Below are positions 54,099 to 61,420 of a DNA stretch of 64,000 nt, piece by piece (position 1 is the stretch's first letter; the number at the start of each line of letters is the position of its first letter). The DNA comes from Prochlorococcus marinus XMU1410. GTDB lineage: Bacteria > Cyanobacteriota > Cyanobacteriia > PCC-6307 > Cyanobiaceae. Location: positions 186,001 to 250,000 of the forward strand of contig NZ_JAAORH010000003.1 in the NCBI RefSeq assembly GCF_017696085.1, given 5' to 3'. The translations under genes were made by a program, and so were the position numbers. Under the pieces are notes generated by a model, which ran no database searches, was not told where the DNA came from, and was given only the letters and a program-made list of their open reading frames with translations.

Positions 54099-55205
54099 AT
54101 GATTAAAGTAAATAGAGGTGATTATTTAATAAAGCCATTTTTAAAAAGAAATAATATTAGAGCTTCTTATCAAATTATTTCTACCATCTTCCCAATAATT
54201 TCTATTTGGTTAATTGTCCACCAAGTAATAAATCAACCTTTTTCATTATTAATTAAAGGATTTCTATTGATACCTTTTTTAGTTCTTCTAACTCTATTCT
54301 CTTCTCGAACTTTCTCATTAATGCATGATTGCGGTCATAATTCTCTTTTTACAAAACGGAAATTAAACCGCTTTTTTGGATTTTTCCTTGGATTGGTTAA
54401 TGGTATTCCCCAGAAGTCATGGTCAATTGATCATGCATTTCATCATAGAAATAATGGAAATTGGGAAATTTACAAAGGACCTATAGATGTTTTAAGTCTT
54501 GAAGATTATGAATCCCTTACAAAAAGAGAGCAAATATTTTATAAAGTAAGTCGAAACTGGATAATGCTTTTCCCTGGGGGGTTTTTTTACTTAGTTTTAA
54601 AACCTAGATTAGGACTTGTCATTATTATTTTTAATTTCATTAAAGATATATTGGAAGAGACTTTTATCAAAATAAAAAACAGAGAAATTTCTCAACTTTT
54701 AGCTATCAATTCAAGAATCAGGCCACCTTTTTCTGATTATGGAGATAATTTCAGTGAACTATGTGAATTAATAATCAATAACATATTAGTGATAATAGGG
54801 TGGATTTTTATGTGTAAATGGTTGGGGTTAGTCTTTTTCTTATCATTCTATTCCATTTTATTAACCTTATCAGCAGCAATTTTAATATGTGTTTTTTTTG
54901 TACAACATAACTATGAGAATGCATATGCTAAAAATACAAAGAATTGGGATCTCATCGATGGAGCGATTTTAGGTAGTAGCAATTTAGATATCCCTGACTG
55001 GCTAAATTGGTTTTTAGCAGACATATCCTTCCACAGCATTCATCATCTCTCCGAGAGAATACCAAATTACAACTTAAGAGCTTGTCATAAAGCAAACATT
55101 CATTTGCTCCAACAATCAAAGTTTTTAAAATTAAGCGATTTTTCAAACTGTTTCAAATATATTATTTGGGATAATAAAAATGAAAAATTAATTCCAATAA
55201 ATTAA
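54099..55205 (+). CDS. Membrane fatty-acid desaturase (proteobacterial-like type)
   Basis: Di-iron integral membrane desaturase of 368 residues. The three His boxes are HDCGH (76-80), HAFHH (112-116) followed by RNNGNWEIYKGP, and HSIHH (312-316). The block around ...GPIDVLSLEDYESLTKREQ resembles a desaturase group common in other bacteria rather than classical cyanobacterial DesA-DesC. It would use ferredoxin. Position specificity is not inferable. Located in the small-gene region, so possibly acquired. Confidence 0.87.
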   Translation: MIKVNRGDYLIKPFLKRNNIRASYQIISTIFPIISIWLIVHQVINQPFSLLIKGFLLIPFLVLLTLFSSRTFSLMHDCGHNSLFTKRKLNRFFGFFLGLVNGIPQKSWSIDHAFHHRNNGNWEIYKGPIDVLSLEDYESLTKREQIFYKVSRNWIMLFPGGFFYLVLKPRLGLVIIIFNFIKDILEETFIKIKNREISQLLAINSRIRPPFSDYGDNFSELCELIINNILVIIGWIFMCKWLGLVFFLSFYSILLTLSAAILICVFFVQHNYENAYAKNTKNWDLIDGAILGSSNLDIPDWLNWFLADISFHSIHHLSERIPNYNLRACHKANIHLLQQSKFLKLSDFSNCFKYIIWDNKNEKLIPIN

Positions 55206-55208
55206 TAC

Positions 55209-55361
55209 CTAATTCAACCTTCTTCTCAATTTTCTTTTTAGAGGAATACTACTATATGCATGAGTACCAATAGATGGAGGCAAGTCATTCTTTAAAGGAT
55301 GAATAAAAGCATTTGCCATACTCTCTAACATTTTCGAAAGCCAAGTAATTACTGAATTCAT
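55209..55361 (-). CDS. 50-residue hypothetical protein with basic C-terminus
   Basis: ATG at 55361. Amphipathic start (NSVITWLSKMLESMANAFIH), a Pro-rich middle (KNDLPPSIGTHAYSSIP) and a basic end LKRKLRRRLN. Convergent with the desaturase, 3 nt apart. The composition is coherent, but no family is recognised. Confidence 0.58.
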   Translation of the reverse strand: MNSVITWLSKMLESMANAFIHPLKNDLPPSIGTHAYSSIPLKRKLRRRLN

Positions 55362-55413
55362 TTGAAAATCTAAAAGTGTACTTTTTAATCATCTAACTAA
55401 ATTAGTGAAAAGT

Positions 55414-55438
55414 AAATCAGTCTTTATGCTGATTTTTT
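55414..55438 (+). terminator. Intrinsic terminator-like hairpin
   Basis: AAATCAG and CTGATTT form a 7-bp stem with an 8-nt loop, followed by a T run. It lies about 210 nt past the desaturase stop on the same strand, so it could end that transcript. AT-rich and therefore moderately weak. Confidence 0.45.
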
Positions 55439-55650
55439 AGAAGATTGCCTTTAAAATTTAATTTTAAATAATCAAAATTAATGTTTCATTTGCTCTTTTA
55501 AATGAAAAATAATACTACCTTTTTAGCAGGTAAAACAGGTCCAAAATTGATTTAGTAAATAATACTTATTTTTTCTAATTCACTTAATAAATTAAATAAT
55601 TGAACATAAATTCGTGCTATATCTCTATTCCAAATAAATTCAACAATATT

Positions 55651-55809
55651 ATGAATGATTCATTTGTTTCTACCAACCAGAATACAGAAATAGATTCTAT
55701 TAATTCATATTTCGAATGTATTACTGAATGCAGTATTGTGGATGGTCATCAAGAATGTATTACTCGTTGTTTAGAAGTTCATTTAAAGGGAGGTGATCAA
55801 AATGAATAA
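55651..55809 (+). CDS. 52-residue twin-CX3C protein
   Basis: ATG at 55651. The polar first ~25 residues lead to FECITECSIVDGHQECITRC, giving the pattern CX3C-X9-CX3C, then LEVHLKGGDQNE. The spacing suits a disulfide-linked helical hairpin or a metal site. An upstream in-frame start at 55600 is possible but less likely. The 3' end overlaps the next gene by 8 nt, and GGAGG in its own codons (55789-55793) can serve as the Shine-Dalgarno of that gene. No family recognised. Confidence 0.68.
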   Translation: MNDSFVSTNQNTEIDSINSYFECITECSIVDGHQECITRCLEVHLKGGDQNE

Positions 55810-55954
55810 AAAAAATTCACCTCAAAGGAAAACAACTTTAAAATGGAACTCAAATGGAGAGCTTTCCGAAATTGATATGTTAAGAATTTTAGAAAAGATA
55901 ACATCACATGATCTTAATCAATGTGAATTAACATGCGATTCTGATCAATTTTGA
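55802..55954 (+). CDS. 50-residue protein with terminal CX3C, coupled to the twin-CX3C gene
   Basis: ATG at 55802 inside the previous gene's end, with a purine-rich AGGGAGG (55787-55793) 8 nt before the start. A basic start (MNKKNSPQRKTTLKW), a middle helix (ELSEIDMLRILEKIT) and QCELTCDSDQF at the end, again CX3C. Overlap and shared Cys motif suggest the two proteins act together. Function unknown. Confidence 0.65.
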   Translation: MNKKNSPQRKTTLKWNSNGELSEIDMLRILEKITSHDLNQCELTCDSDQF

Positions 55955-56099
55955 ATTTAATTATTTCTATATCTTTTTAAATTATTAATTACGCAAAAAA
56001 TTTGATACCAATATTAAAAAAATATTCTATTAAGCTACATTTTTAATGATCTGAAGTAAGACTATATTTAAAAATTTGTTTTTCAATATTTCTACAGAT

Positions 56100-56119
56100 G
56101 CTGCTTATAAAAAAGCAGC
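56100..56119. repeat. Short perfect inverted repeat
   Basis: GCTGCTT and AAGCAGC form a 7-bp stem with a 6-nt loop, 18 nt downstream of the minus-strand gene end at 56138. There is no T run on either side, so it is a weak terminator candidate for that gene at best. Confidence 0.4.
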
Positions 56120-56137
56120 TTATGAGATTTTAAGATA

Positions 56138-56329
56138 TCAATTTTTAGAACTCCTACCTTTTTTTAAGAATGTTTTACTAATTTCTTTTTTTGTTAATTG
56201 AATAGGTTTTACTAAACCTGAACCACCATGAGTTGGACAATAATAAGTAATAAGCATCCACTTTTTCTCTTCATCCATGTCTAATCTTTCATAAATAACG
56301 TTAAATTCATAGAACGAATTATGAAACAA
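56138..56329 (-). CDS. Hypothetical small protein
   Basis: 63 residues in the longest form (TTG at 56329), or 46 from an ATG at 56278. It has NVIYERLDMDEEKKWMLITY, CPTHGGSGLVKPIQLTKKEI and a basic end. The N-terminal part before the ATG looks protein-like, so the longer form is kept. No family recognised. Confidence 0.52.
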   Translation of the reverse strand: MFHNSFYEFNVIYERLDMDEEKKWMLITYYCPTHGGSGLVKPIQLTKKEISKTFLKKGRSSKN

Positions 56330-56465
56330 TTGATATTTTTTAATCTTTTTTTCTTTTTTACTTAATAATTTATAAATATTCCGGATCTATTCTCACAAAT
56401 TAGATATAAATACGCATGACTTTAAACAAAAATCCTGCTATTAATTAATAAATTCAAAATTATTC

Positions 56466-56597
56466 ATGTCTCTAGAATCTATATTGATGGTAGTTGCTCC
56501 AATTTTTCTTTTTACTGCAGGAGTTATTGTTTTACCTATTTTAGTAAAGCCACGTAAACAATCTGGTTTACCTAAGAGGTATATACGCGGTCTTTAA
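56466..56597 (+). CDS. 43-residue membrane microprotein with basic tail
   Basis: ATG at 56466: MSLESILMVVAPIFLFTAGV continues as one hydrophobic helix ending VLPILVKPRKQ, then LPKRYIRGL. The compact helix followed by an Arg/Lys-rich end fits a small thylakoid-type protein. No named subunit matches. Confidence 0.6.
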   Translation: MSLESILMVVAPIFLFTAGVIVLPILVKPRKQSGLPKRYIRGL

Positions 56598-56845
56598 ATT
56601 AATTTAGCTTTAAAGAAGAACAAAGACAATAAGCACATAAAAGAATTAAATAGATAATTAAAAAGTTTGCGATAAAAAATAAAATAAACAAATTTATCAC
56701 AAATAATTTTATTTGAAAATGAGATTAAAATCGTAAAAACTTTATCGAAAAAAAAATTATTAATTCTTTTCATTATGAGATCCTGTGCTGGATAATAGAA
56801 TATATAAATTCACTTTTATTTAACAAAATTCTTAACAAAAAAAAT

Positions 56846-58012
56846 TTGAGTAATATAAAATTTTCAGGTCTTAAAGGCCAAGCGCTTGCAATAGAGGATA
56901 AAGATATCCCAAGCATAAAAGAATTTCAGGATGTTATTCCAGATCACTACTTTAAGTGCAATACCAAAACTTCTTTGAGGTATCTTTTACAATCAGCTTT
57001 AATTCAATCATTAGTAGTTGCGATAGGATTATCTATTCCATTTACCCCAACAATGATCCCAATTTGGATTATTTACACAATACTATCAGGTACCACCGCA
57101 ATGGGATTCTGGGTAATTGCACATGAATGTGGGCATGGTGCATTCTCTCAAAACAAGACCTTGGAATCTATAACTGGTTATTTACTACATTCATTACTTC
57201 TAGTGCCTTATTTTTCATGGCAGCGTTCTCATGCTGTTCATCATCGATTCACAAATAATATAACAAATGGGGAAACTCACGTACCTTTAGTAATTAAAGG
57301 TGATGGAGTTAAAGAAAAAGTTGGCGGAGAAAAAGAATTACATTTTTCAAATTCCTTAGGTAAGAAAAAATACGGAATTCTTCAACTTGTTTTACATCTA
57401 ATATTTGGCTGGCCTGCTTATTTACTAACGGGAAGTACAGGAGGTGTTAAATATGGAACTTCAAATCATTTTTGGCCAATTAAACCATTTTCTAAAGCAT
57501 TATGGCCATCAATATGGGTCAAGAAAGTTTGGATATCAGATATTGGTGTAGGTTTGACATTATTGAGCATTTTTTATTTAGTTTTCAAGTATGGATTATT
57601 TCCAGTAATTGCTCTGTATTTTGGTCCTTTATTAGTTGTTAATTGTTGGCTAGTAGTTTATACATGGCTTCATCATACAGATTCAGATGTACCACATCTT
57701 TCAAATACGCATTTTTCCTTTATGAGAGGAGCATTTCTTTCTATTGACAGGCCTTATGGTAGAGTCATTAATTTTCTTCACCATAATATAGGTTCTAGTC
57801 ATGTCGTTCATCATGTATGTCCAACGATCCCTCATTATCATGCTAAAAAGGCAACTGTCTTAATTAAAAAAGCCTTTAAAAAAGCATACCTTTTTAATCC
57901 TGATCCAATACACAAAGCTCTTTGGAATATTGCTTGCAATTGCGTTGCTGTTAAGTCAGACATCAAGAGAGGAAGATATATATGGCATTCTTCATACAAA
58001 ATGGTGGATTAA
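56846..58012 (+). CDS. desA: Membrane fatty-acid desaturase, Delta12 (DesA) type
   Basis: 388 residues. His boxes are HECGHGAF (93-97 for the HECGH core), HAVHH (129-133, followed by RFTNN) and HVVHH (319-323, followed by VCPTIPHYHA). The last box and its tail are characteristic of the Delta12/omega-6 group. It acts on membrane glycerolipids using ferredoxin. TTG start. It is a different class from the desaturase at 54099. The desA name is by class only; regiospecificity is inferred. Confidence 0.88.
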   Translation: MSNIKFSGLKGQALAIEDKDIPSIKEFQDVIPDHYFKCNTKTSLRYLLQSALIQSLVVAIGLSIPFTPTMIPIWIIYTILSGTTAMGFWVIAHECGHGAFSQNKTLESITGYLLHSLLLVPYFSWQRSHAVHHRFTNNITNGETHVPLVIKGDGVKEKVGGEKELHFSNSLGKKKYGILQLVLHLIFGWPAYLLTGSTGGVKYGTSNHFWPIKPFSKALWPSIWVKKVWISDIGVGLTLLSIFYLVFKYGLFPVIALYFGPLLVVNCWLVVYTWLHHTDSDVPHLSNTHFSFMRGAFLSIDRPYGRVINFLHHNIGSSHVVHHVCPTIPHYHAKKATVLIKKAFKKAYLFNPDPIHKALWNIACNCVAVKSDIKRGRYIWHSSYKMVD

Positions 58013-58128
58013 AAACACAATAAGCATCGATTCTTTATCACATTAATTTACACAAATCTGAAAAGAATATAAAAGAATTAGTAATAACAAATTTTTCATC
58101 TTAGAAGATACTTAAATAAAGTAATGCT

Positions 58129-58290
58129 ATGAGTGGTGACAATTTGCATGGTAAGCAGCCTATTAAATTTTATTCGGAAAAAATAACACTTACAAAAGTG
58201 GAATTATTAGAAAGACAGTTGGGCTTAGGCGAAAAAATTTCAGATTTAGATCAAAAGCATAAAGAATGGAGCAAAAAATTAACAGGTTAA
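58129..58290 (+). CDS. 53-residue charged hypothetical protein
   Basis: ATG at 58129. PIKFYSEKITLTKVELLERQ then LGLGEKISDLDQKHKEWSKK: soluble, charged and mostly helical. No family recognised. Composition supports coding. Confidence 0.58.
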   Translation: MSGDNLHGKQPIKFYSEKITLTKVELLERQLGLGEKISDLDQKHKEWSKKLTG

Positions 58291-58341
58291 TCATCTAATA
58301 TGGTGAATTTTCATAACTTATCAATATTTGTGTTTGACTTA

Positions 58342-58959
58342 TCAAGAAACTTTTCTGTAAATTATTGAAAAATTATTTGCTGGCATCCTAATAATTTCCT
58401 CTTGAGAAAAACCATTTTTCTCACTCTCATCACAAACTTCTTCAAGGTTTTTAATACCCCAAAGATCATTTTGCATTTTTAATGAATTATCAAACAAATA
58501 ATTACTTTCACTTGTATGCTTATTGCAAATCTTAAATGGCCCATACAAAATCAAAAATTGTCCCTTTTTCAGTAATTTTCCTGACTCTCTAAAGAGTGCT
58601 ACAGTACAAGACCACTGTGCCACATGAATCATATTTATAGAAACTATTCCTTGCAAAGAATCAGCTAATCTCAATGGAATTTTCCAAGGAATTTTTTCTA
58701 CATTAATCTCAAGAGGTTGGGGCATTTTCTTAGTTAAGTTTTCATACTCAATCCAAGAACTTATACTTTTTCTATGCACTAACTCAGGATCACTTGTTTG
58801 CCAAATTATCCCAGGAAAGCGTTTTTGAAAAACCACTCCATGTTCACCGCTGCCACTCCCGATTTCCAATACTGAACCATTTTTTATAATTCTGGATAGT
58901 ACATCACCAATACAGTCTCTATTTCTTTGAGTCGCCGAAAAAAAAAGTCTATTATCCAA
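58342..58959 (-). CDS. DUF938 SAM-dependent methyltransferase-like protein
   Basis: 205 residues. The N-terminal FFSATQRNRDCIGDVLSRII and the SAM motif SVLEIGSGSGEHGVVFQKRF are the DUF938 hallmarks, with SINMIHVAQWSCTVALFRES and LILYGPFKI following. In eukaryotes the relatives are METTL26-like. Substrate unknown. TTG start at 58959. Confidence 0.85.
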   Translation of the reverse strand: MDNRLFFSATQRNRDCIGDVLSRIIKNGSVLEIGSGSGEHGVVFQKRFPGIIWQTSDPELVHRKSISSWIEYENLTKKMPQPLEINVEKIPWKIPLRLADSLQGIVSINMIHVAQWSCTVALFRESGKLLKKGQFLILYGPFKICNKHTSESNYLFDNSLKMQNDLWGIKNLEEVCDESEKNGFSQEEIIRMPANNFSIIYRKVS

Positions 58960-59008
58960 AAAAAAAGATTGGGCGCTTCAGTAAAAAGAATAATTCTAAA
59001 ATACTTGA

Positions 59009-59173
59009 TTATTTAACCTTTCTCAATTTAGGAGTCTTGAAAAACATTATTTTGAGACTTAAGAATAATATTGAAATTGTTAGAGCAGGCAAGATATAAA
59101 GTATTAAATCAGAACTCAATAGAGAAGGAATCTTTCCAAAAATTAAATGCATGTAGTAAGTTTCGAATGACAT
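59009..59173 (-). CDS. 54-residue membrane microprotein
   Basis: ATG at 59173. A short amphipathic start (FETYYMHLIFGKIPSLLS), a helix (LILYILPALTISILFLSL) and a basic tail (KIMFFKTPKLRKVK). No family recognised. It lies downstream of a minus-strand terminator at 59236, so it needs its own promoter within 60 nt. Confidence 0.55.
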   Translation of the reverse strand: MSFETYYMHLIFGKIPSLLSSDLILYILPALTISILFLSLKIMFFKTPKLRKVK

Positions 59174-59235
59174 AAAATCTTATATATCTAATTTATTAAT
59201 AGCAATTATTTGAATTAAAAAAAATACTTTTAGTC

Positions 59236-59272
59236 AAAAAAAGAGTCAGCCTGTATCCCTACTAGCTGACTC
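59236..59272 (-). terminator. Strong minus-strand terminator with no upstream gene (small RNA candidate)
   Basis: On the minus strand an 8-bp perfect stem (GAGTCAGC/GCTGACTC, 14-nt loop) is followed by seven T. No minus-strand gene lies upstream before the Hli pair, which is on the plus strand, so the hairpin probably ends a noncoding RNA starting somewhere in 59280-59500. That 240-nt stretch holds no ORF. Confidence 0.6.
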
Positions 59273-59517
59273 TCACAATATGATAATTTAAATAACCTCT
59301 AAATGAGGATAATACAACTAAACATACAAGGTGAAGAGCTTATATTTTTTGTTAAAATTTAAAAAATCAGAACAAAAATAAAAAAATCGATTAGGTATAT
59401 TTAGACACATATATGTAGCAGTTTTTTAAATTTACAGCTAAAGCGAGGAATAATCCCTGATTTTGTTTACATTATTAAATAATTATGTTATATTTATTTA
59501 CAAATTACATAAACAAA

Positions 59518-59625
59518 ATGACTCCAGAAGCAGAACGTTTTAACGGTTGGGCAGCAATGTTAGGTTTCGTTGCAGCAGTCGGTGCCTATGTCACAACAGG
59601 CCAGATTATTCCAGGTTGGTTCTAA
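59518..59625 (+). CDS. hli: High-light-inducible protein, 35-residue minimal form
   Basis: MTPEAERFNGWAAMLGF is followed by VAAVGAYVTTGQIIPG and a final WF. The ERFNGWAAMLGF chlorophyll-binding half-motif and the TGQIIPG tail place it in the multicopy Hli class shared with cyanophages. Single thylakoid helix. Its stop overlaps the next ATG (TAATG), giving translational coupling. Confidence 0.93.
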   Translation: MTPEAERFNGWAAMLGFVAAVGAYVTTGQIIPGWF

Positions 59626-59765
59626 TGAAAAATAACGAACCAAAAATAGTTGAAAAAGAAAAAATCGTTGCTGAAAAGCTCAATGGTAGATTCGCAATGT
59701 TAGGTTTTGTTGCCCTCATTGGAGCATATTTAACTACAGGTCAAATCATTCCTGGTTTTATTTAA
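59625..59765 (+). CDS. hli: High-light-inducible protein, second of a coupled pair
   Basis: 46 residues from the ATG at 59625 that overlaps the previous stop by one base. A charged start (NNEPKIVEKEKIVA) is followed by EKLNGRFAMLGFVALIGAY and TTGQIIPGFI. The reading frame is open upstream to 59547, but that part is just the out-of-frame first hli gene. A strong terminator follows 25 nt after the stop. Confidence 0.93.
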   Translation: MKNNEPKIVEKEKIVAEKLNGRFAMLGFVALIGAYLTTGQIIPGFI

Positions 59766-59789
59766 TATAAATCTTTATTTTTTTTAAAA

Positions 59790-59815
59790 GCCTAATTTTA
59801 AATTAGGCCTTTTTT
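59790..59815 (+). terminator. Intrinsic terminator of the hli pair
   Basis: GCCTAAT pairs with ATTAGGC around a 5-nt AT loop and is followed by C and about seven T, 25 nt after the second hli stop. From here to 60124 (about 310 nt) I see no gene. Confidence 0.88.
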
Positions 59816-60124
59816 ATAGGATTTTTTTATTGATAGTAAATTCTCTCTATTAATTAAGGTTTGAATAATCCTTTTTTGAACAAAAAATTTTCTATGAATA
59901 AGTATAAAAACACTATCTTATTTCTAAATATTAGATTCAAAATTTTTTAATTTTTAGGGCAAAAATATAGAAAAATACAATTTTTCATACATAGAAAGCT
60001 GAGGTTGGAAAATGATAAATATTTAAAAACTTTTTAAAGAAAAATATTAATTTGATTATTTTTCTTTAACACTTAATTTTATTTGTTAACTAATGCTATC
60101 TTTATCAAGATAATTAAAGTAAAA

Positions 60125-60253
60125 ATGAGAGTCAAACTTGAGCCCGAGACAGCATTTATTGGAAAAAAATTTGCTTATCTATTCCTTAGTATAATATTCG
60201 GTCTAAATATAATAACTTTTGTTTGGTTTTTCTTATTCTCAAATTTAAAATAA
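60125..60253 (+). CDS. 42-residue membrane microprotein
   Basis: ATG at 60125: MRVKLEPETAFIGKKF, then a helix (AYLFLSIIFGLNIITFVWFF) and a short LFSNLK end. It lies between two Hli loci and faces the minus-strand hli at 60328. No family recognised. Confidence 0.58.
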   Translation: MRVKLEPETAFIGKKFAYLFLSIIFGLNIITFVWFFLFSNLK

Positions 60254-60327
60254 AATCTAGAATTTTGTTTAAAAGAATTAAATAAAATTCCTGAAACTAA
60301 AATTTGATAAAAACAGTTATTTAGAAA

Positions 60328-60534
60328 CTAAAAAATGCCTGGAATAATCTGTCCGGTTGTTACATAGGCACCTAATAATGCAACGAAACCAACCATAGCC
60401 CATCTACCATTTACTTTTTCTGCGTTTTGGGGATATCCATCGTAAGACACAGTTTCATCAATATAAGGCCTAGTTTCTGATGGGAACATATTCTGTCTTC
60501 CACCAGATTCTGTAGTAACTCCTGATTTTGTCAT
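60328..60534 (-). CDS. hli: High-light-inducible protein, 68-residue form
   Basis: A polar ~38-residue start (GVTTESGGRQNMFPSETR) followed by EKVNGRWAMVGFVALLGAY and TTGQIIPGIF. It shares the multicopy TGQIIPG tail with the pair at 59518-59765. The tail similarity indicates recent common descent of the three copies. Confidence 0.93.
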   Translation of the reverse strand: MTKSGVTTESGGRQNMFPSETRPYIDETVSYDGYPQNAEKVNGRWAMVGFVALLGAYVTTGQIIPGIF

Positions 60535-60985
60535 TAAGAAAATAATAATTGTTAATTAAAGTAACACAAATATTAACTTATGTAAACCAAAATCTACATT
60601 AATTTCCCTTTGAGTATTTGTTTTATAGCTCAATATGTAACATTTCTGTTTAAATATTAACAAGCCATATTTTTTTTATCAAATCATTTTTTATTGCAAA
60701 ATTCATAATCATTTGAAATAAGCATTTATACTCACATTAAGTAATTTTACTTAGTAGAATGATCATAGCATTTAGGAAGTGCTTAGCTGGTTAAATCAGA
60801 AAATCTGAATTAACTAGGTCGTCATGAGCTTGCCGGTGGGATACTTGCAAGCTCTTTCAATTTTAAAACGCAAGCAAATATATAAGCATTTTGTAATTTT
60901 AGACTTATTTAATAAAATCTTGAAGACAAGACACTAATGTCATAGTTTTATTTATTTGCTAAATAGAAAATAGTTTGAAAAATGT
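60535..60985. other. 451-nt region without a coding gene, containing a hairpin RNA candidate
   Basis: It holds the promoter side of the minus-strand hli and, on the plus strand, a possible transcript ending at the hairpin at 60826-60864. A TAGAAT element near 60750 could be its -10 box. No ORF longer than about 15 codons with sensible composition was seen. Confidence 0.45.
60826..60864 (+). ncRNA. Candidate small RNA 3' hairpin/terminator
   Basis: GAGCTTGC and GCAAGCTC form a perfect 8-bp stem with a 13-nt GC-richer loop (CGGTGGGATACTT), followed by TTTCAATTTT. It stands out in base composition from the surrounding AT-rich DNA and follows no plus-strand gene. Likely the end of a ~100-nt noncoding transcript; the exact start is unknown. 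Confidence 0.5.
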
Positions 60986-61087
60986 ATGTCTTTAGATTTT
61001 ATTCTCATACCATCTTGTATTTTGATTATCCTTTTTCTTTTAAATAGAGAAAATATGATCTACAAAAAAAATCAAAAGGTTAAATAG
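60986..61087 (+). CDS. 33-residue membrane microprotein
   Basis: ATG at 60986: one hydrophobic helix (LDFILIPSCILIILFLL) then NRENMIYKKNQKVK. A second ATG at 60983 is in another frame and gives a shorter peptide. Short length keeps confidence modest. Confidence 0.45.
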   Translation: MSLDFILIPSCILIILFLLNRENMIYKKNQKVK

Positions 61088-61131
61088 TATCATTAGCCTA
61101 AAAGATTCTTAATACTAAAGGTCAAAAAACT

Positions 61132-61245
61132 TTATTTTTTTTTTAAAATTAATTTGTCCCAATATAGTTTTGAATTATTAATTTGATTTAGTTTTTGTTG
61201 GCAATGTATACAATTGCAATCAGACATTATAGTTTTATTTTTCAT
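61132..61245 (-). CDS. 37-residue Cys-rich microprotein
   Basis: ATG at 61245. SDCNCIHCQQKLNQINNSKL includes CXCX2C, followed by YWDKLILKKK. The compact Cys cluster suggests metal binding. No family recognised. The short length and the A-run at the 3' end limit confidence. Confidence 0.45.
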   Translation of the reverse strand: MKNKTIMSDCNCIHCQQKLNQINNSKLYWDKLILKKK

Positions 61246-61420
61246 GCTTTAACTCTTTTTTTTAAAGAAACCAGATTTCTTGTTTTTCTGCAAGTATTGA
61301 TAAAATAATGAGAAGATTTGATAAAATAAATATTAGTTTTTTCAAATCCTATATTGTTTTATAAATCGTTGATAATTTATAATAATCTGAGAATTTTTAA
61401 TTAATATAATCAAAAACTTT

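Noticed and set aside
55502-55555. 17-codon ORF (MKNNTTFLAGKTGP)
   Set aside because: Too short and without a ribosome site; could not be supported as a gene.
59547-59624. Upstream part of the longer ORF leading into the second hli gene
   Set aside because: It lies out of frame within the first hli gene; the true start is the TAATG-coupled ATG at 59625.
48940-61245. Prophage or integrative element
   Set aside because: No integrase, transposase, phage structural gene or attachment repeat was found in or around the accessory region, and the only tRNAs are at 5.3 and 36.9 kb.
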